A DNA stretch of 64,000 nt from positions 434,001-498,000 of the forward strand of contig NZ_QFBC01000001.1 in the NCBI RefSeq assembly GCF_003122325.1, given 5' to 3'. The notes below the pieces were generated by a model. The model was not told the origin of the DNA, made no database searches, and saw only the letters and a list, made by a program, of their open reading frames with translations. The stretch comes from Rhizobium album (lineage in GTDB: Bacteria > Pseudomonadota > Alphaproteobacteria > Rhizobiales > Rhizobiaceae). Of the stretch, positions 10,174 to 19,500 are shown in pieces; within the stretch, counting starts at the first letter, position 1, and the number at the start of each line of letters is the position of its first letter. The translations under genes were made by a program, and so were the position numbers.

Positions 10174-10593
10174 GCCTGGCTTTCCCTGCCCGCACAGCCG
10201 ATCCACAGCGCTGTTGAGGCCACGCCGTAAGGCGAAACATGCGTCCCCGAGAGAAGCGGGGACGCATTTTTTTTGACTGAACGCAATTTCGGGGCATGCG
10301 GAGAACGGCTGCAATGCAGACAAGATGACGCCGCCGCCCAAGATTATAGTCTTATATCTGCATTCATATTAGGCGTAGCTAACTTTGAAATTCCACTCCT
10401 GGTTACAGTTTACGGAAAAAACAATCCAAGTATTTGAATTAAATTCTTGTTTATAAAAAAACCACTATTCTGCCGCCCACGAAGACCCGCGACACTTTAC
10501 GCGCATGACGACGCCGGCAATTGCGATGGGGCAGCGGAAATGGGAGCAGATGATCTGTTTTCGTTTCTATCATCAACCCCTCTGTGAGGCGTC
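10174..10593. other. Intergenic region before chemoreceptor gene
   Basis: 420 bp. It contains the strong terminator at 10239-10274 and then an unusually AT-rich stretch (about 10335-10480) of the kind expected around a regulated promoter for the chemoreceptor gene. No open frame looks real. No exact sigma-factor consensus was identified. Confidence 0.5.
10239..10274 (+). terminator. Rho-independent terminator
   Basis: Ten-base perfect stem ATGCGTCCCC / GGGGACGCAT with an 8-9-base loop, followed by eight T residues (10267-10274). It ends the transcript of the exported protein at 9694-10173. Confidence 0.9.
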
Positions 10594-12429
10594 ATGAAGA
10601 ATCTGAAAATCTCCCGACAGCTGATAATACTTGTCGGCATCTTGCTGATTGCCTTCGCGGGGGCAACCTATTACCAGATCCGTTCCTCCATCGATGCCAT
10701 CTATGCCGAGCGCTACGACATGCTGCGCACGCAGGTGGAATCCGGTCTTTCGATCGTGCAGTCCTTCTACGACCGCGAGAAATCCGGCGAACTGACGCAT
10801 GAGGAAGCCCAGGCCCAGGCCTACAAGATCCTCTCCGGCGTCAAGTTCGAGCCGGCCGGCTATCTGTTCGGCATGAGCTACGACATCGTCACGGTGTTCC
10901 ACTACAACCCGAAGAATGTCGGCACGCAGCAGAAGGGCATGCCCGACAAGATGGGCAACATGTTCCGCGACGAACTGGTGTCCAAGGGGCGCGCCGGCGG
11001 CGGCATCACCGAATATTACTGGGAAAAGCCCGGCAAGCCGGCCGAAGACGTCTTCAAGAAGGGCGTTTATTCCAAGGCATTCGAACCCTGGCAGATGGTC
11101 GTCGCCACCGGTGTCTATCTCGATGACCTCGATGCCAAGGTTTGGGATACCATCCTGCAGGTGCTGGCGATCGGCGTCGCCGTGCTTCTCCTGGCCATTG
11201 GCGCCGCCTATTACGTGATCCGCAGCATCACCCAGCCGCTGGCCGCCATCCATGCCTCTCTGGAGGCCGTGGCCAACGAGAACACCGCGATCGCCATTCC
11301 CCACACCGACATGTCGAATGAAATCGGCATGATGGCGAAAGCGACCAGGGAACTGCAGGAAAAGGTGCGTGAACGCCATGCCATGGCCGAACGCCAGAGG
11401 CAGCAGGACGCCGAATTCGAGGCCGAGCGCCGTCGCAACCTCAGCCAGCAGGAGCAGGAAGCCGAGCAGTCTGCCCATGTCGTCGCCACTGTCGGCAAGG
11501 CGCTGGAAGGCCTCGCCGGGGGCGACCTGACCATCCGCTGCAGCGATCTCGGCCAGAACTATGCCGGCCTGCGCAACAACTTCAACGAGGCCATAGCCGG
11601 ACTTGAAGATGCCATGAGCCGCGTCAACACCAAGGGTGTCGAAATCGGCGCCAGCAAGGACGAGATCCGCCGTGCATCGGGCCAGCTCGCCCAGCGCACC
11701 GAGCAGCAGGCGGCAAACCTCGAAGAGACGTCGGCAGCCCTCGACGAACTCAGCGTTGCCGTCCGCCAGACCGCCGAAGGCGCCCATGAGGCCGCCAAGC
11801 GTGTCAGCAGCGTCAGCAAGGAAGCCTCGCGCAGCGACGACATCGTCTCCGAAGCCATCGGCGCGATGAGCGGCATCGAAAAATCCTCCGAAGAAATCGG
11901 CAAGATCATCGGCGTCATCGACGAAATCGCCTTCCAGACCAACCTGCTGGCCCTCAACGCCGGCGTCGAGGCCGCGCGTGCCGGGGAATCGGGCAAGGGT
12001 TTTGCCGTTGTCGCCCAGGAGGTCCGCGAACTCGCCCAGCGCTCCGCCGCTGCCGCGAAGGAAATCAAGGAGCAGATCTCCCGGTCGTCCGGCCAGGTGG
12101 ATGCGGGCGTGCGCCTCGTCGGCGAAGCCGGCGATGCGCTGAAGCGCATCTCCGACCAGGTGAAGGCGGCCAGCGACATCGTCGTCAAGATCGCCCACAG
12201 CGCCACCGAGCAGGACACGACGCTGCGCAGCATCTCCGCCTCGCTGAACCAGCTCGACCTCGCCACGCAGCAGAACGCCGCCATGGCCGAAGAAACGACG
12301 GCGTCGGCCGAATCGCTGGCCACCGACACGGACGAACTGCTCGGCCTCATCGGCAGCTTCCGCGTCGGTTCCGGCCAGGCGCAGAGCCGCAATGCCGCGT
12401 ACCAGGCGCCGCTGCGCAAGGCCGGGTGA
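10594..12429 (+). CDS. Methyl-accepting chemotaxis protein with Cache sensor
   Basis: 611-residue membrane chemoreceptor. TM1 is at about 9-27, a periplasmic single-Cache-like sensor spans about 30-185 (including GYLFGMSYDIVTVFHYNPKN), TM2 is at about 187-208, and HAMP segments and a coiled cytoplasmic domain follow. The signalling hairpin tip reads DEIAFQTNLLALNAGVEAAR, the hallmark of MCPs, and would couple to CheA/CheW. The C-terminus (APLRKAG) lacks a WxxF CheR-tethering pentapeptide. The ATG at 10594 is preceded by a weak GAGG. Its ligand cannot be read from sequence; sCache receptors commonly bind small organic acids. It is followed by a terminator. Confidence 0.95.
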   Translation: MKNLKISRQLIILVGILLIAFAGATYYQIRSSIDAIYAERYDMLRTQVESGLSIVQSFYDREKSGELTHEEAQAQAYKILSGVKFEPAGYLFGMSYDIVTVFHYNPKNVGTQQKGMPDKMGNMFRDELVSKGRAGGGITEYYWEKPGKPAEDVFKKGVYSKAFEPWQMVVATGVYLDDLDAKVWDTILQVLAIGVAVLLLAIGAAYYVIRSITQPLAAIHASLEAVANENTAIAIPHTDMSNEIGMMAKATRELQEKVRERHAMAERQRQQDAEFEAERRRNLSQQEQEAEQSAHVVATVGKALEGLAGGDLTIRCSDLGQNYAGLRNNFNEAIAGLEDAMSRVNTKGVEIGASKDEIRRASGQLAQRTEQQAANLEETSAALDELSVAVRQTAEGAHEAAKRVSSVSKEASRSDDIVSEAIGAMSGIEKSSEEIGKIIGVIDEIAFQTNLLALNAGVEAARAGESGKGFAVVAQEVRELAQRSAAAAKEIKEQISRSSGQVDAGVRLVGEAGDALKRISDQVKAASDIVVKIAHSATEQDTTLRSISASLNQLDLATQQNAAMAEETTASAESLATDTDELLGLIGSFRVGSGQAQSRNAAYQAPLRKAG

Positions 12430-12452
12430 GCAGAAAGAAACATCCAGAGACG

Positions 12453-12483
12453 AAGCCGCCGGCCGGGTGCTTGGCGGCTTTTT
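12453..12483 (+). terminator. Rho-independent terminator
   Basis: Stem AAGCCGCC / GGCGGCTT with a 12-base loop followed by five Ts, 24 bp past the chemoreceptor stop. Confidence 0.85.
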
Positions 12484-12631
12484 CGTCGGGAGGCCTTTCC
12501 CGACGGACGCGGACGCCCGCTAACCCGATGTGGTTAACAGCCTGGTAATTCCAAAGGTTTAGATTGCGTGAAATCCAGCAGGCCCGCGTTTCGGGCCCTC
12601 TCCGTATTGCGTATCGTTTGGAGTTTCCCTC

Positions 12632-13441
12632 GTGTTCAAGTCATTGCCTTCGTTCGTCTGCGCGACCGTTTTCTTCGCCTCCGCCGGTGTCGTTTCGGCA
12701 CAGGAAGGCCGGGCCTGGTGGTCGGGCGACTGGTATGTGTCGATCGGCGCCGCCGGCTTCGTGGCGCCGCGCTTCGAAGGCGCCGATAGCCGCAAGCTGC
12801 AGTTTTCGCCGCTGATCTCGGTCGGCAAGGTCGGCCCGGCCGTGCGCTTTTCCTCGCGCAACGACAACCCGTCCTTCGCGCTGCTCGACAATGGCGGTAT
12901 CCGGGCCGGCATTGCCGGAAAACTGATCACCAAGCGCGACGAGGATACCGATTCCGACCTGGCCGGCCTTTCCGACGTGCCGTGGGGACTGGAAGCCGGC
13001 GCCTTCGTCGAGGTCTATCCGACCGACTGGATCCGCGCCCGGGCCGAACTTCGCCACGGCATCCGCAGCCATCACGGCGTCGTCGCCGACATCGCCGTCG
13101 ATGCCTTCACCGACATCACGCCCAACCTCAGGCTTTCGGGCGGACCGCGCGCCACCTTGGCCAGCGCCAAGTTTTTCGACGCCTATTACGGCGTGAACGC
13201 TGTCGAATCGGCGAAGTCCGGCTTGAGCCAGTATTCGCCCGACGGCGGCGTGCATTCCGTCGGCGCAGGCGCGGCGCTGACCTGGCAGGCATCGGAAGCG
13301 ATCACCACCAGTTCCTTCGTCGAATACCGCCGCCTGACCGGTCCGGCCAGCGATTCCAGCCTGGTGAAGGAACGCGGCTCGCGCGACCAGCTGCTGATCG
13401 GCCTTTCCGCCACCTACAAGTTCGGCTTCAGCATCGATTGA
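12632..13441 (+). CDS. MipA/OmpV family outer-membrane protein
   Basis: 269 residues from a GTG start at 12632, with GGAG about 10 bases upstream and no better ATG. An N-terminal signal peptide (VCATVFFASAGVVSA) precedes a beta-rich domain of alternating polar and hydrophobic strands with recurring aromatic residues (WYVSIGAAG, GLEAGAFVEVYP, LLIGLSATYKFGF). This is the pattern of the MipA/OmpV family, predicted outer-membrane barrels; E. coli MipA is a scaffold for murein synthesis. Members vary in role, so no specific function is claimed. It has its own intergenic regions on both sides. Confidence 0.85.
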   Translation: MFKSLPSFVCATVFFASAGVVSAQEGRAWWSGDWYVSIGAAGFVAPRFEGADSRKLQFSPLISVGKVGPAVRFSSRNDNPSFALLDNGGIRAGIAGKLITKRDEDTDSDLAGLSDVPWGLEAGAFVEVYPTDWIRARAELRHGIRSHHGVVADIAVDAFTDITPNLRLSGGPRATLASAKFFDAYYGVNAVESAKSGLSQYSPDGGVHSVGAGAALTWQASEAITTSSFVEYRRLTGPASDSSLVKERGSRDQLLIGLSATYKFGFSID

Positions 13442-13502
13442 CGCCGGCTGCAGGATTTGGGGCCTGGCGAAAAATATCCGTTTCGGCACCACGCCGGATC
13501 GG

Positions 13503-13594
13503 CTAGAGCATTTCCGGTGAACGCGGCTTCACCGGATTTTGTTGCCGCATTGTCCAACGCCGATGCGATTCCGCTTCGGCTGGATATGCTCTAG
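13503..13594. repeat. Palindromic dispersed element with CTAGAGCAT ends
   Basis: A 92-bp unit bounded by CTAGAGCAT (13503-13511) and its inverted copy ATGCTCTAG (13586-13594). Inside is a second perfect hairpin TCCGGTGAA / TTCACCGGA. It lies immediately upstream of ubiA. The TAGAGCA terminus is shared with the element at 43735-43840. Confidence 0.75.
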
Positions 13595-13603
13595 GAATGC
13601 GTC

Positions 13604-14557
13604 ATGGAAACGAACAGTCAGACCTCCGGCCGCGTTGTCGATGCGCCCTCCGGCAATTTTGTCTATCAGATCCTGCCGCGGGCATTGTGGCCCTATGCGC
13701 AGCTCGCCCGCTGGGATCGCCCGATCGGCTGGCAGCTCCTGATGTGGCCCTGCTTCTGGTCCGCGGCGCTTGCCGCCAACGTCGCCGCCGGCGAGGGGCA
13801 TTTTTCGCTCGGCCAGTTTGTCGGCCACCTCGTGCTGTTCCTGATCGGCTCGATCGCCATGCGCGGCGCCGGCTGCACCTATAACGATATCGTCGACCAT
13901 CGCATCGACATGGAGGTTGCCCGCACCCGCTCGCGGCCGCTGCCGTCCGGCCGGGTCAGCCGCTTCCAGGCCAAGCTGTTCATGCTGGCGCAGGCGCTGG
14001 TCGGCCTCGTCGTGCTCCTGCAGTTCAACATCTTCACGATCGTCCTCGGCATCCTGTCGCTCGCCGTCGTGGCGATTTATCCTTTCGCCAAGCGTTTTAC
14101 CGACTGGCCGCAATTCTTTCTCGGCCTTGCTTTTTCCTGGGGCGCGCTGGTCGGCTGGTCGGCGGTTTTCGGCACACTCTCCTTTTCCGCCGTCATCCTG
14201 TTCATCGGCGCCGTCGCCTGGACGATCGGTTACGATACGATTTATGCCCATCAGGACAAGGAGGATGACGAGCTGATCGGCGTCCGCTCCACCGCCCGCC
14301 TGTTCGGGGATGATACGCGCGCCTGGCTGGTGGGGCTCTACGGCCTGACCTTCGTGCTTGTGCTTACGGCGTTCGTCGCCGCCGGCGTCGGCCTCGTCGC
14401 CTATCTCGGCCTGCTGGTTGCCGCGGTGATGCTCGCCTACCAGATCGCCGTTCTCAACATCCATGACGCGGCGGATTGCCTGGCGCTGTTCCGCTCCAAC
14501 AACAAGGTCGGCCTCGTGCTGTTCGCCGGCCTGGTGCTTGCCTTGCCCTTCGCCTGA
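13604..14557 (+). CDS. ubiA: 4-hydroxybenzoate polyprenyltransferase
   Basis: 317-residue polytopic membrane prenyltransferase of ubiquinone biosynthesis, attaching the polyprenyl tail to 4-hydroxybenzoate. The first Asp-rich motif NDIVDHRID is at 94-102, followed by RTRSRPLPSG, and the second motif is in GYDTIYAHQDKEDD. About eight or nine hydrophobic segments are visible. The start at 13604 gives a slightly longer N-terminus than E. coli UbiA (290 residues), as is usual in rhizobia. It ends just before a bidirectional terminator shared with the convergent DUF6101-like gene. Confidence 0.95.
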   Translation: METNSQTSGRVVDAPSGNFVYQILPRALWPYAQLARWDRPIGWQLLMWPCFWSAALAANVAAGEGHFSLGQFVGHLVLFLIGSIAMRGAGCTYNDIVDHRIDMEVARTRSRPLPSGRVSRFQAKLFMLAQALVGLVVLLQFNIFTIVLGILSLAVVAIYPFAKRFTDWPQFFLGLAFSWGALVGWSAVFGTLSFSAVILFIGAVAWTIGYDTIYAHQDKEDDELIGVRSTARLFGDDTRAWLVGLYGLTFVLVLTAFVAAGVGLVAYLGLLVAAVMLAYQIAVLNIHDAADCLALFRSNNKVGLVLFAGLVLALPFA

Positions 14558-14570
14558 AACGTTCGAATAC

Positions 14571-14604
14571 GAAAAACCCGGCCTGTCGTGAGGCCGGGTT
14601 TTTT
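14571..14604. terminator. Bidirectional terminator between ubiA and DUF6101-like gene
   Basis: Ten-base perfect stem AACCCGGCCT / AGGCCGGGTT with a 6-base loop. It has an A-run on the left and a T-run on the right, so it can terminate both convergent transcripts. Confidence 0.9.
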
Positions 14605-14622
14605 GTTGCCGAGTGATGGAGA

Positions 14623-15189
14623 TCAGCCGCGCGCGATAATCTCGCGGCCCTCGATCTTCATGCTCACGCCGAGCGTGCCGGTGCGACGGCGCACCAGGAA
14701 ACGCGGGCGGCGGTTGGCGAAGAAGGAATGGCGGCGACGGTTCTTGACCGGGGTGGGGCGCAGGTCGCCGAGATGCTCCTCGAGCGGGCGGGCGACGCCG
14801 TCGGCTTCCACCATCAGCATCGGAATGCGGAAGGAGGCGGCCCAGCTGCGCCAGTCGGCGGCGATGTCGCAGAGGTCGTGGGCGACGAGCAGCGGGATGC
14901 AGAGGCTCGGATCGTCGTGATGCAGTTCCAGCGTCACGGTGACTTCGCCGTTGCCGTGGTCGATGGCGCGGGCGGCGACGCCCTTGAAGGCGCGGGCCGG
15001 CAGGGCGATGGAGAGCGGCAGGCCGCTCGACGGCAGGATCTTGCGCATCACGGCGCCGCGTTCGTCGATTGTTATCGTGACATCGCTGGAAGCACCGTGC
15101 ATCGCATAGGTGAACTGCTGCGGAAAGCGCGTGGGATCCAGTCGCAAGGTCGTTTCTGCCCAATCGGGCTTCATCACCGTGTTTGTCAT
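14623..15189 (-). CDS. DUF6101-like conserved rhizobial protein
   Basis: 188 residues from the ATG at 15189; a TTG one codon upstream is a poorer start. There is no signal peptide or membrane segment. The protein contains FTYAMHGASSDVTITIDERGA, a central HHDDPSLCIPLLVAHDL segment, then a basic stretch (VKNRRRHSFFANRRPRF) and ends GREIIARG. I associate this with the Rhizobiales family DUF6101, from memory. Its function is unknown; the basic C-terminal region could contact nucleic acid, but this is speculation. Confidence 0.7.
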   Translation of the reverse strand: MTNTVMKPDWAETTLRLDPTRFPQQFTYAMHGASSDVTITIDERGAVMRKILPSSGLPLSIALPARAFKGVAARAIDHGNGEVTVTLELHHDDPSLCIPLLVAHDLCDIAADWRSWAASFRIPMLMVEADGVARPLEEHLGDLRPTPVKNRRRHSFFANRRPRFLVRRRTGTLGVSMKIEGREIIARG

Positions 15190-15492
15190 CAATTCTTACC
15201 CTTGTTTTACCTGAGAGCCGGTTTTCCGGTCTTCCCTCGGGACTTTGCGTCCTCTGATGGCTGCAACATACGCGGCGCACATTCCGGACAGCTTAAAAAT
15301 CGCAGTTAAAAAAACTTTGCGCTGTCAGATGGTTAGCAAATCCGAACGCGGCAAGGTTTTCAAAAGCTGAAGGCCGCCCCCATTTGGCACGGTCGCCGCG
15401 CCGACCGGCAGGGGCCTGCAGGCGTAAAGCCCCATGCAAGGCAGGCTTCCTACAACGCTGCGTAATCCGAATTAAAATGGGAGCGATGCGCG
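15190..15492. other. Divergent intergenic region
   Basis: 303 bp between divergent genes (DUF6101-like on minus, DUF1217 on plus) which must hold both promoters. An AT-rich tract lies around 15290-15320. TTGGCAC at 15384-15390 resembles a sigma-54 -24 element, but the expected TTGC at -12 is not present. Nothing else is supported. Confidence 0.45.
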
Positions 15493-17943
15493 ATGGTCTC
15501 GACGTATCTCAGCTACGATCTGGTCAACCGCGATATCCGGGCTTCGCTGAAGCGTGTCGAACAGGAACAGCAGGTTGCCCGCGAGGCGGCCTATTACAAG
15601 GCAAACATCGGCTCGGTCAAAACAGTCGACGAATTCCTGAAGAACGACCGTCTCTACAATTACGCCATGACCGCCTACGGCCTGGAAGACATGATCTATG
15701 CCAAGGCCTTCATGCGCCAGGTTCTCGAAAGCGACCTCACCGACAGCAACTCTTATGCGAACCGTCTGACCGACGAGCGCTACAAGGATTTCGCCACCGC
15801 GTTTTCGTTCGCCAGCAACGCGCCCGTCGCCCAGTCCAGCGTACAGATCGACGAAATCATCGGCCTCTATAGCAGCACTATCGAAAACACCGATGCCTCG
15901 ATGCGTGAGGAAACGTCCTATTACAATGCGATGATGGACCACATCACCAGCGCCGACGACATCCTCAACAACGACCGCCTGCGCGCCTACGTATTCAGCG
16001 CTTTCGGAATCGAGGAAAGCACCTATGCACGCGTCACGATCCGTGGCGCCTTGATGAGCGATCTCAACGATCCCGCCAGCTATATCAATACCGTCTGGGG
16101 GCCAAGACTTACCGATTATCAAACCAGGATCGACACCAACAACGCGCAAATCACGACTCTCAATGCATCCTATGATGCGGATAAGGTGCAGCGTGACGCC
16201 TATATCGATATGATGGACGATCCCGGCGCGGACACGGAATATCTCACGGGGGAGATCAACACTCTCGGCGACAGAATGAATGCGAGCCTGACGACGATAA
16301 ACTCGCTGACCGCGTCGGTGGCCAGCGACAGCCGTTCCGTCACCGAAATCGGCAAATATTACGATCTCGCGGCGGCCTACAACTTCAATGCGGACGGCAC
16401 CCTCCCGGCGGGGGAAACGGCCCAGTCGGCCGACATGAAGGCTCTTGTCAACGAACAGTACATCCTGTCCAATTCGCGCGTCACATCGTCGGCCGCGTTG
16501 CTCAACCAGGCATATTTCGAGCAGAAGGTCGCCGCCGCGACGAGCGTCGACGACCTGTTCGCCGATCCGTTCGACGAACGCATCTACAACTACATCAAGA
16601 CGGCGTTCGGCCTGACCTCGGCTGCTGTCATGCCATCGACCGTCGAGAACATCCTGACCAGCGATCGCGATCCGGACAATGCTTCCAGCTACGTCAACAT
16701 GGCGGGCGCCAACAAGGAAGTCTACAAGGCGCTGATGGAGACGTTCAACTTCAACCAGGACGGCAGCCTTGATGCCGGCGTGTCGGCGCAAACGTCCCAG
16801 CAGGCGATGCTCATCAAGAACCGCTATATGTCGGCCTATAACGACAAGGACGACGCGGCGGACGAGAAGGCGATTACTGCCTATAAGAACAACATCGCTG
16901 CGATCACCACCGTCGATAAATTCGTTGCGACGTCCAGCGTTTATCAGTTCGCGCTGAAGGCCGTCGGGCTCAATCCGGACAAGGTTTCGGTGCTGACGAT
17001 CAAGAACGTGCTGAAAAGCGATCTCAACGACCCGAAAAGTTATGTCTACCAGTTGAAGGACGAGCGCTACGTCAAGCTCGCCAAGGCATTCAATTTCGAT
17101 ACCAAGGGGCAGATCGTCGAGCCGCTGGCGGCGCAGTCCCCCGCCGTCGTCACGCAGAATTCCAAGGACTACATCGTCCTCAAAACCCGCTTCGTCGACA
17201 GTGGCGAGGTGGCTGCCGTCCGCAAGAAGGCGGAAGAAGAAGCACAATATTACGCGGACAACATCGGGAAGATCGACAACGTCAAGGAACTGCTGGCGGA
17301 TCGCAAGATCCTGGACGTCGTGCTGTTTTCCAAGGGCATCGATCCGGCGAAGGTCACGGACGAAGACCTCAAGAAGATGTTCGAGTCGGATCTCGACGAC
17401 CCCAAGAGCTACGTCAACGGACTGGCCGACTGGCGGTTTGCCGAAGTGGTGGCTTCGTTCAACTTCAATGCGGCCGGCAACCTCATCCAGTCGGCGCAGG
17501 ACGGTATCCAGCAGCGCGGCGAAGTCCTCGAAACGGCCAATCGTTATCTGAACCAGGTCCTCGAGACCGAGCAGGGCGAGGAGAACGCCGGCGTTCGCCT
17601 GGCGCTCTACTTCAAGCGCATGGCGGATTCGATCACCTCGGCCTATGACATTCTCGGCGATACCGCACTTCTCGAAGTCTTCCGAACGATGTTCAGCCTG
17701 CCGACCGAACTCAGCAACATGGACATCGACCAGCAGGCGAAGATTGTCGAGAAGAACCTGGATCTCTCCGACCTCAAGGATCCCGAGGCCCTGGAGAAGC
17801 TCGTCAAGCGCTTCACCATTCTCTACGACCTGGAAAACGGCATCAACAACGCACCGTCCCTGGCCATCCTCCTCGGCGATGGCGGCAGCGCCACGATCAG
17901 TGGCGACACGCTGATGGCCATCGCCCAGCTTCGCAAGGGATAA
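15493..17943 (+). CDS. DUF1217 multi-repeat protein
   Basis: 816-residue protein with no signal peptide or TM segment, built of six DUF1217-type units at about 46-105, 155-288 (split), 353-425, 473-540, 595-665 and 715-780. The recurring pattern is a short helix ('D-F/I/L-L-x-ND-x-x-x-Y'), then 'SDL-x-DP-x-SYV', then 'AFNF-(N/D)-x-x-G'. In unit 2 the two halves are separated by a roughly 75-residue insertion (about 210-285) with coiled-coil character. DUF1217 proteins are, to my knowledge, often encoded in alphaproteobacterial flagellar clusters, but this gene is away from any flagellar gene here. The start at 15493 has GGGAGCG eight bases upstream. Function is unknown. Confidence 0.88.
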   Translation: MVSTYLSYDLVNRDIRASLKRVEQEQQVAREAAYYKANIGSVKTVDEFLKNDRLYNYAMTAYGLEDMIYAKAFMRQVLESDLTDSNSYANRLTDERYKDFATAFSFASNAPVAQSSVQIDEIIGLYSSTIENTDASMREETSYYNAMMDHITSADDILNNDRLRAYVFSAFGIEESTYARVTIRGALMSDLNDPASYINTVWGPRLTDYQTRIDTNNAQITTLNASYDADKVQRDAYIDMMDDPGADTEYLTGEINTLGDRMNASLTTINSLTASVASDSRSVTEIGKYYDLAAAYNFNADGTLPAGETAQSADMKALVNEQYILSNSRVTSSAALLNQAYFEQKVAAATSVDDLFADPFDERIYNYIKTAFGLTSAAVMPSTVENILTSDRDPDNASSYVNMAGANKEVYKALMETFNFNQDGSLDAGVSAQTSQQAMLIKNRYMSAYNDKDDAADEKAITAYKNNIAAITTVDKFVATSSVYQFALKAVGLNPDKVSVLTIKNVLKSDLNDPKSYVYQLKDERYVKLAKAFNFDTKGQIVEPLAAQSPAVVTQNSKDYIVLKTRFVDSGEVAAVRKKAEEEAQYYADNIGKIDNVKELLADRKILDVVLFSKGIDPAKVTDEDLKKMFESDLDDPKSYVNGLADWRFAEVVASFNFNAAGNLIQSAQDGIQQRGEVLETANRYLNQVLETEQGEENAGVRLALYFKRMADSITSAYDILGDTALLEVFRTMFSLPTELSNMDIDQQAKIVEKNLDLSDLKDPEALEKLVKRFTILYDLENGINNAPSLAILLGDGGSATISGDTLMAIAQLRKG

Positions 17944-17946
17944 GTC

Positions 17947-17975
17947 GCAAAAACCGCCGCGCAGCTTTGCGCGGC
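17947..17975 (-). terminator. Terminator of FAD-oxidase transcript
   Basis: Read on the minus strand, GCCGCGCA-AAGC-TGCGCGGC forms an 8-bp perfect stem followed by GGTTTTT. It sits immediately past the stop of the minus-strand oxidase gene, in the space between two convergent genes. Confidence 0.75.
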
Positions 17976-17979
17976 GTGC

Positions 17980-19416
17980 TCAGCCCGCGGCGATCACCTT
18001 GCCGGGGTTCATGATGCCGGCGGGATCGAAGCTGCGCTTGATGCGCCGCATCAGCTCGATCTCGATGCCGGTGCGGATTACGGCGAGTTCGTCGCGCTTC
18101 AGCTGGCCGATGCCGTGCTCGGCGGAAATCGAACCGCCGTAGGACAGCACGATGCCGTGGACGATATGGTTGATCTCGCGCCAGCGGGCGATGAAGGCCT
18201 GCTTGTCGGCGCCGACCGGCTGCGAGATGTTGTAGTGGATGTTGCCGTCGCCGAGATGGCCGAAGGCGCAGATGCGGGCGCCGGGAATGGCTTCCAGCAC
18301 CGCCAGCCGCGCCTCTTCCATGAAGGCCGGGATTTTTGAGACCGGCACCGAGACGTCGTGCTTGATCGAACCGCCTTCCGGTTTCTGCGCATCCGACATG
18401 CTTTCGCGCATATGCCACAGCGCCGCCTGCTGCGCGCCGGATGCCGCCACCACCGCATCCTCTACCAGCCCCTCCTCGAAGCCGTGCTCCAGCAGCGCCT
18501 GCATCATCCGCTCGGCGGTCTCGGCCGAATCGGAGGTGGAGATATCGATCAGGGCATACCAGTCGTGCGGCGAGGCCAGCGGATCGCGGACGCCGGGAAT
18601 GTGGCGCGTGGTGAATTCCACGCCGAGGCGGGGCATCAGCTCGAAACCGGTCAGCGCCGTACCGCAGCGGTTGGACGCCTCCTGGAACAGCGCGAGGGCG
18701 GCATCGGGCGAGGCGAGCCCCGCCAGCGCCACCTGACGGCCGAGCGGCTGCGGAAACATCTTCAAAACGGCACCGGTGATGACGCCGAGCGTGCCCTCCG
18801 CGCCGATGAACAGGTCGCGCAGGTCGTAGCCGGTATTGTCCTTCTTCAGGCGCCGCAGCCCGTCCCAGATTTCGCCGGTCGGCAGCACCGCTTCGAGGCC
18901 GAGGCAGAGCTGGCGCATGTTGCCGTAGGCGAGCACCGCCGTGCCGCCGGCATTGGTCGACAGGTTGCCGCCGATACGGCAGGAGCCTTCGGAGCCGAGC
19001 GACAGCGGAAACAGCCGGCCGGCATTGTCTGCGGCCCGCTGCACGTCGGCAAGGATGCAGCCGGCATCGACGACGATGATGTTGGCGACCGGATCGACCT
19101 CCCGGACGCGATTCATGCGCTCCAGCGACAGGATGAGGTCGCCGCCCGCCTCGCGCGGCGTCTGGCCGCCGACGAGCCCGGTATTGCCGGTCTGCGGCAC
19201 GATCGCGGTTCCGGTTTCGCTGGCGAGCGTGAGGATCGCCGCGACCTCGGCCGTCGTGCCCGGCTTGAGCACCATCGGCGAGGCGCCGCGATAGAGCCCA
19301 CGGTTTTCGATCAGCCGCGGCGCGATGTCGGCAGGCTCGCGCAGGACATTGGCCTCGCCGACGATTGCCGCAAAGCGGTCGAGCAGGGCAGGGGACGGCG
19401 ACGTGGTGTTGGACAT
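17980..19416 (-). CDS. FAD-linked 2-hydroxyacid oxidase/dehydrogenase (GlcD/D2HGDH-like)
   Basis: 478 residues from the ATG at 19416, which has a strong GGAGG seven bases upstream; longer readings to 19488 lack one. The N-terminal PCMH-type FAD domain contains PQTGNTGLVGGQTP, SLGSEGSCRIGGNLSTNAGG and FIGAEGTLGVIT. The C-terminal FAD-oxidase domain contains CAFGHLGDGNIHYN and EHGIGQLKRDEL, where the His residues belong to the substrate/metal site. These motifs match D-lactate, glycolate and D-2-hydroxyglutarate dehydrogenases, so the exact substrate is open. It is soluble and lies 84 bp downstream of Sua5 in the same direction, perhaps co-transcribed. Confidence 0.9.
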   Translation of the reverse strand: MSNTTSPSPALLDRFAAIVGEANVLREPADIAPRLIENRGLYRGASPMVLKPGTTAEVAAILTLASETGTAIVPQTGNTGLVGGQTPREAGGDLILSLERMNRVREVDPVANIIVVDAGCILADVQRAADNAGRLFPLSLGSEGSCRIGGNLSTNAGGTAVLAYGNMRQLCLGLEAVLPTGEIWDGLRRLKKDNTGYDLRDLFIGAEGTLGVITGAVLKMFPQPLGRQVALAGLASPDAALALFQEASNRCGTALTGFELMPRLGVEFTTRHIPGVRDPLASPHDWYALIDISTSDSAETAERMMQALLEHGFEEGLVEDAVVAASGAQQAALWHMRESMSDAQKPEGGSIKHDVSVPVSKIPAFMEEARLAVLEAIPGARICAFGHLGDGNIHYNISQPVGADKQAFIARWREINHIVHGIVLSYGGSISAEHGIGQLKRDELAVIRTGIEIELMRRIKRSFDPAGIMNPGKVIAAG

Positions 19417-19500
19417 GATTTCCTCCATCCGGGCATTTCCGCTGTCCGTGGAACTGCGGATAGTCCTGCCCTTTTTGTGTTCGCGCACTTGCGCAGCGGT

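Noticed and set aside
15384-15400. Sigma-54-like -24 element TTGGCAC before the DUF1217 gene
   Set aside because: The -12 TTGC is missing (CCGC instead), so it does not meet the consensus.
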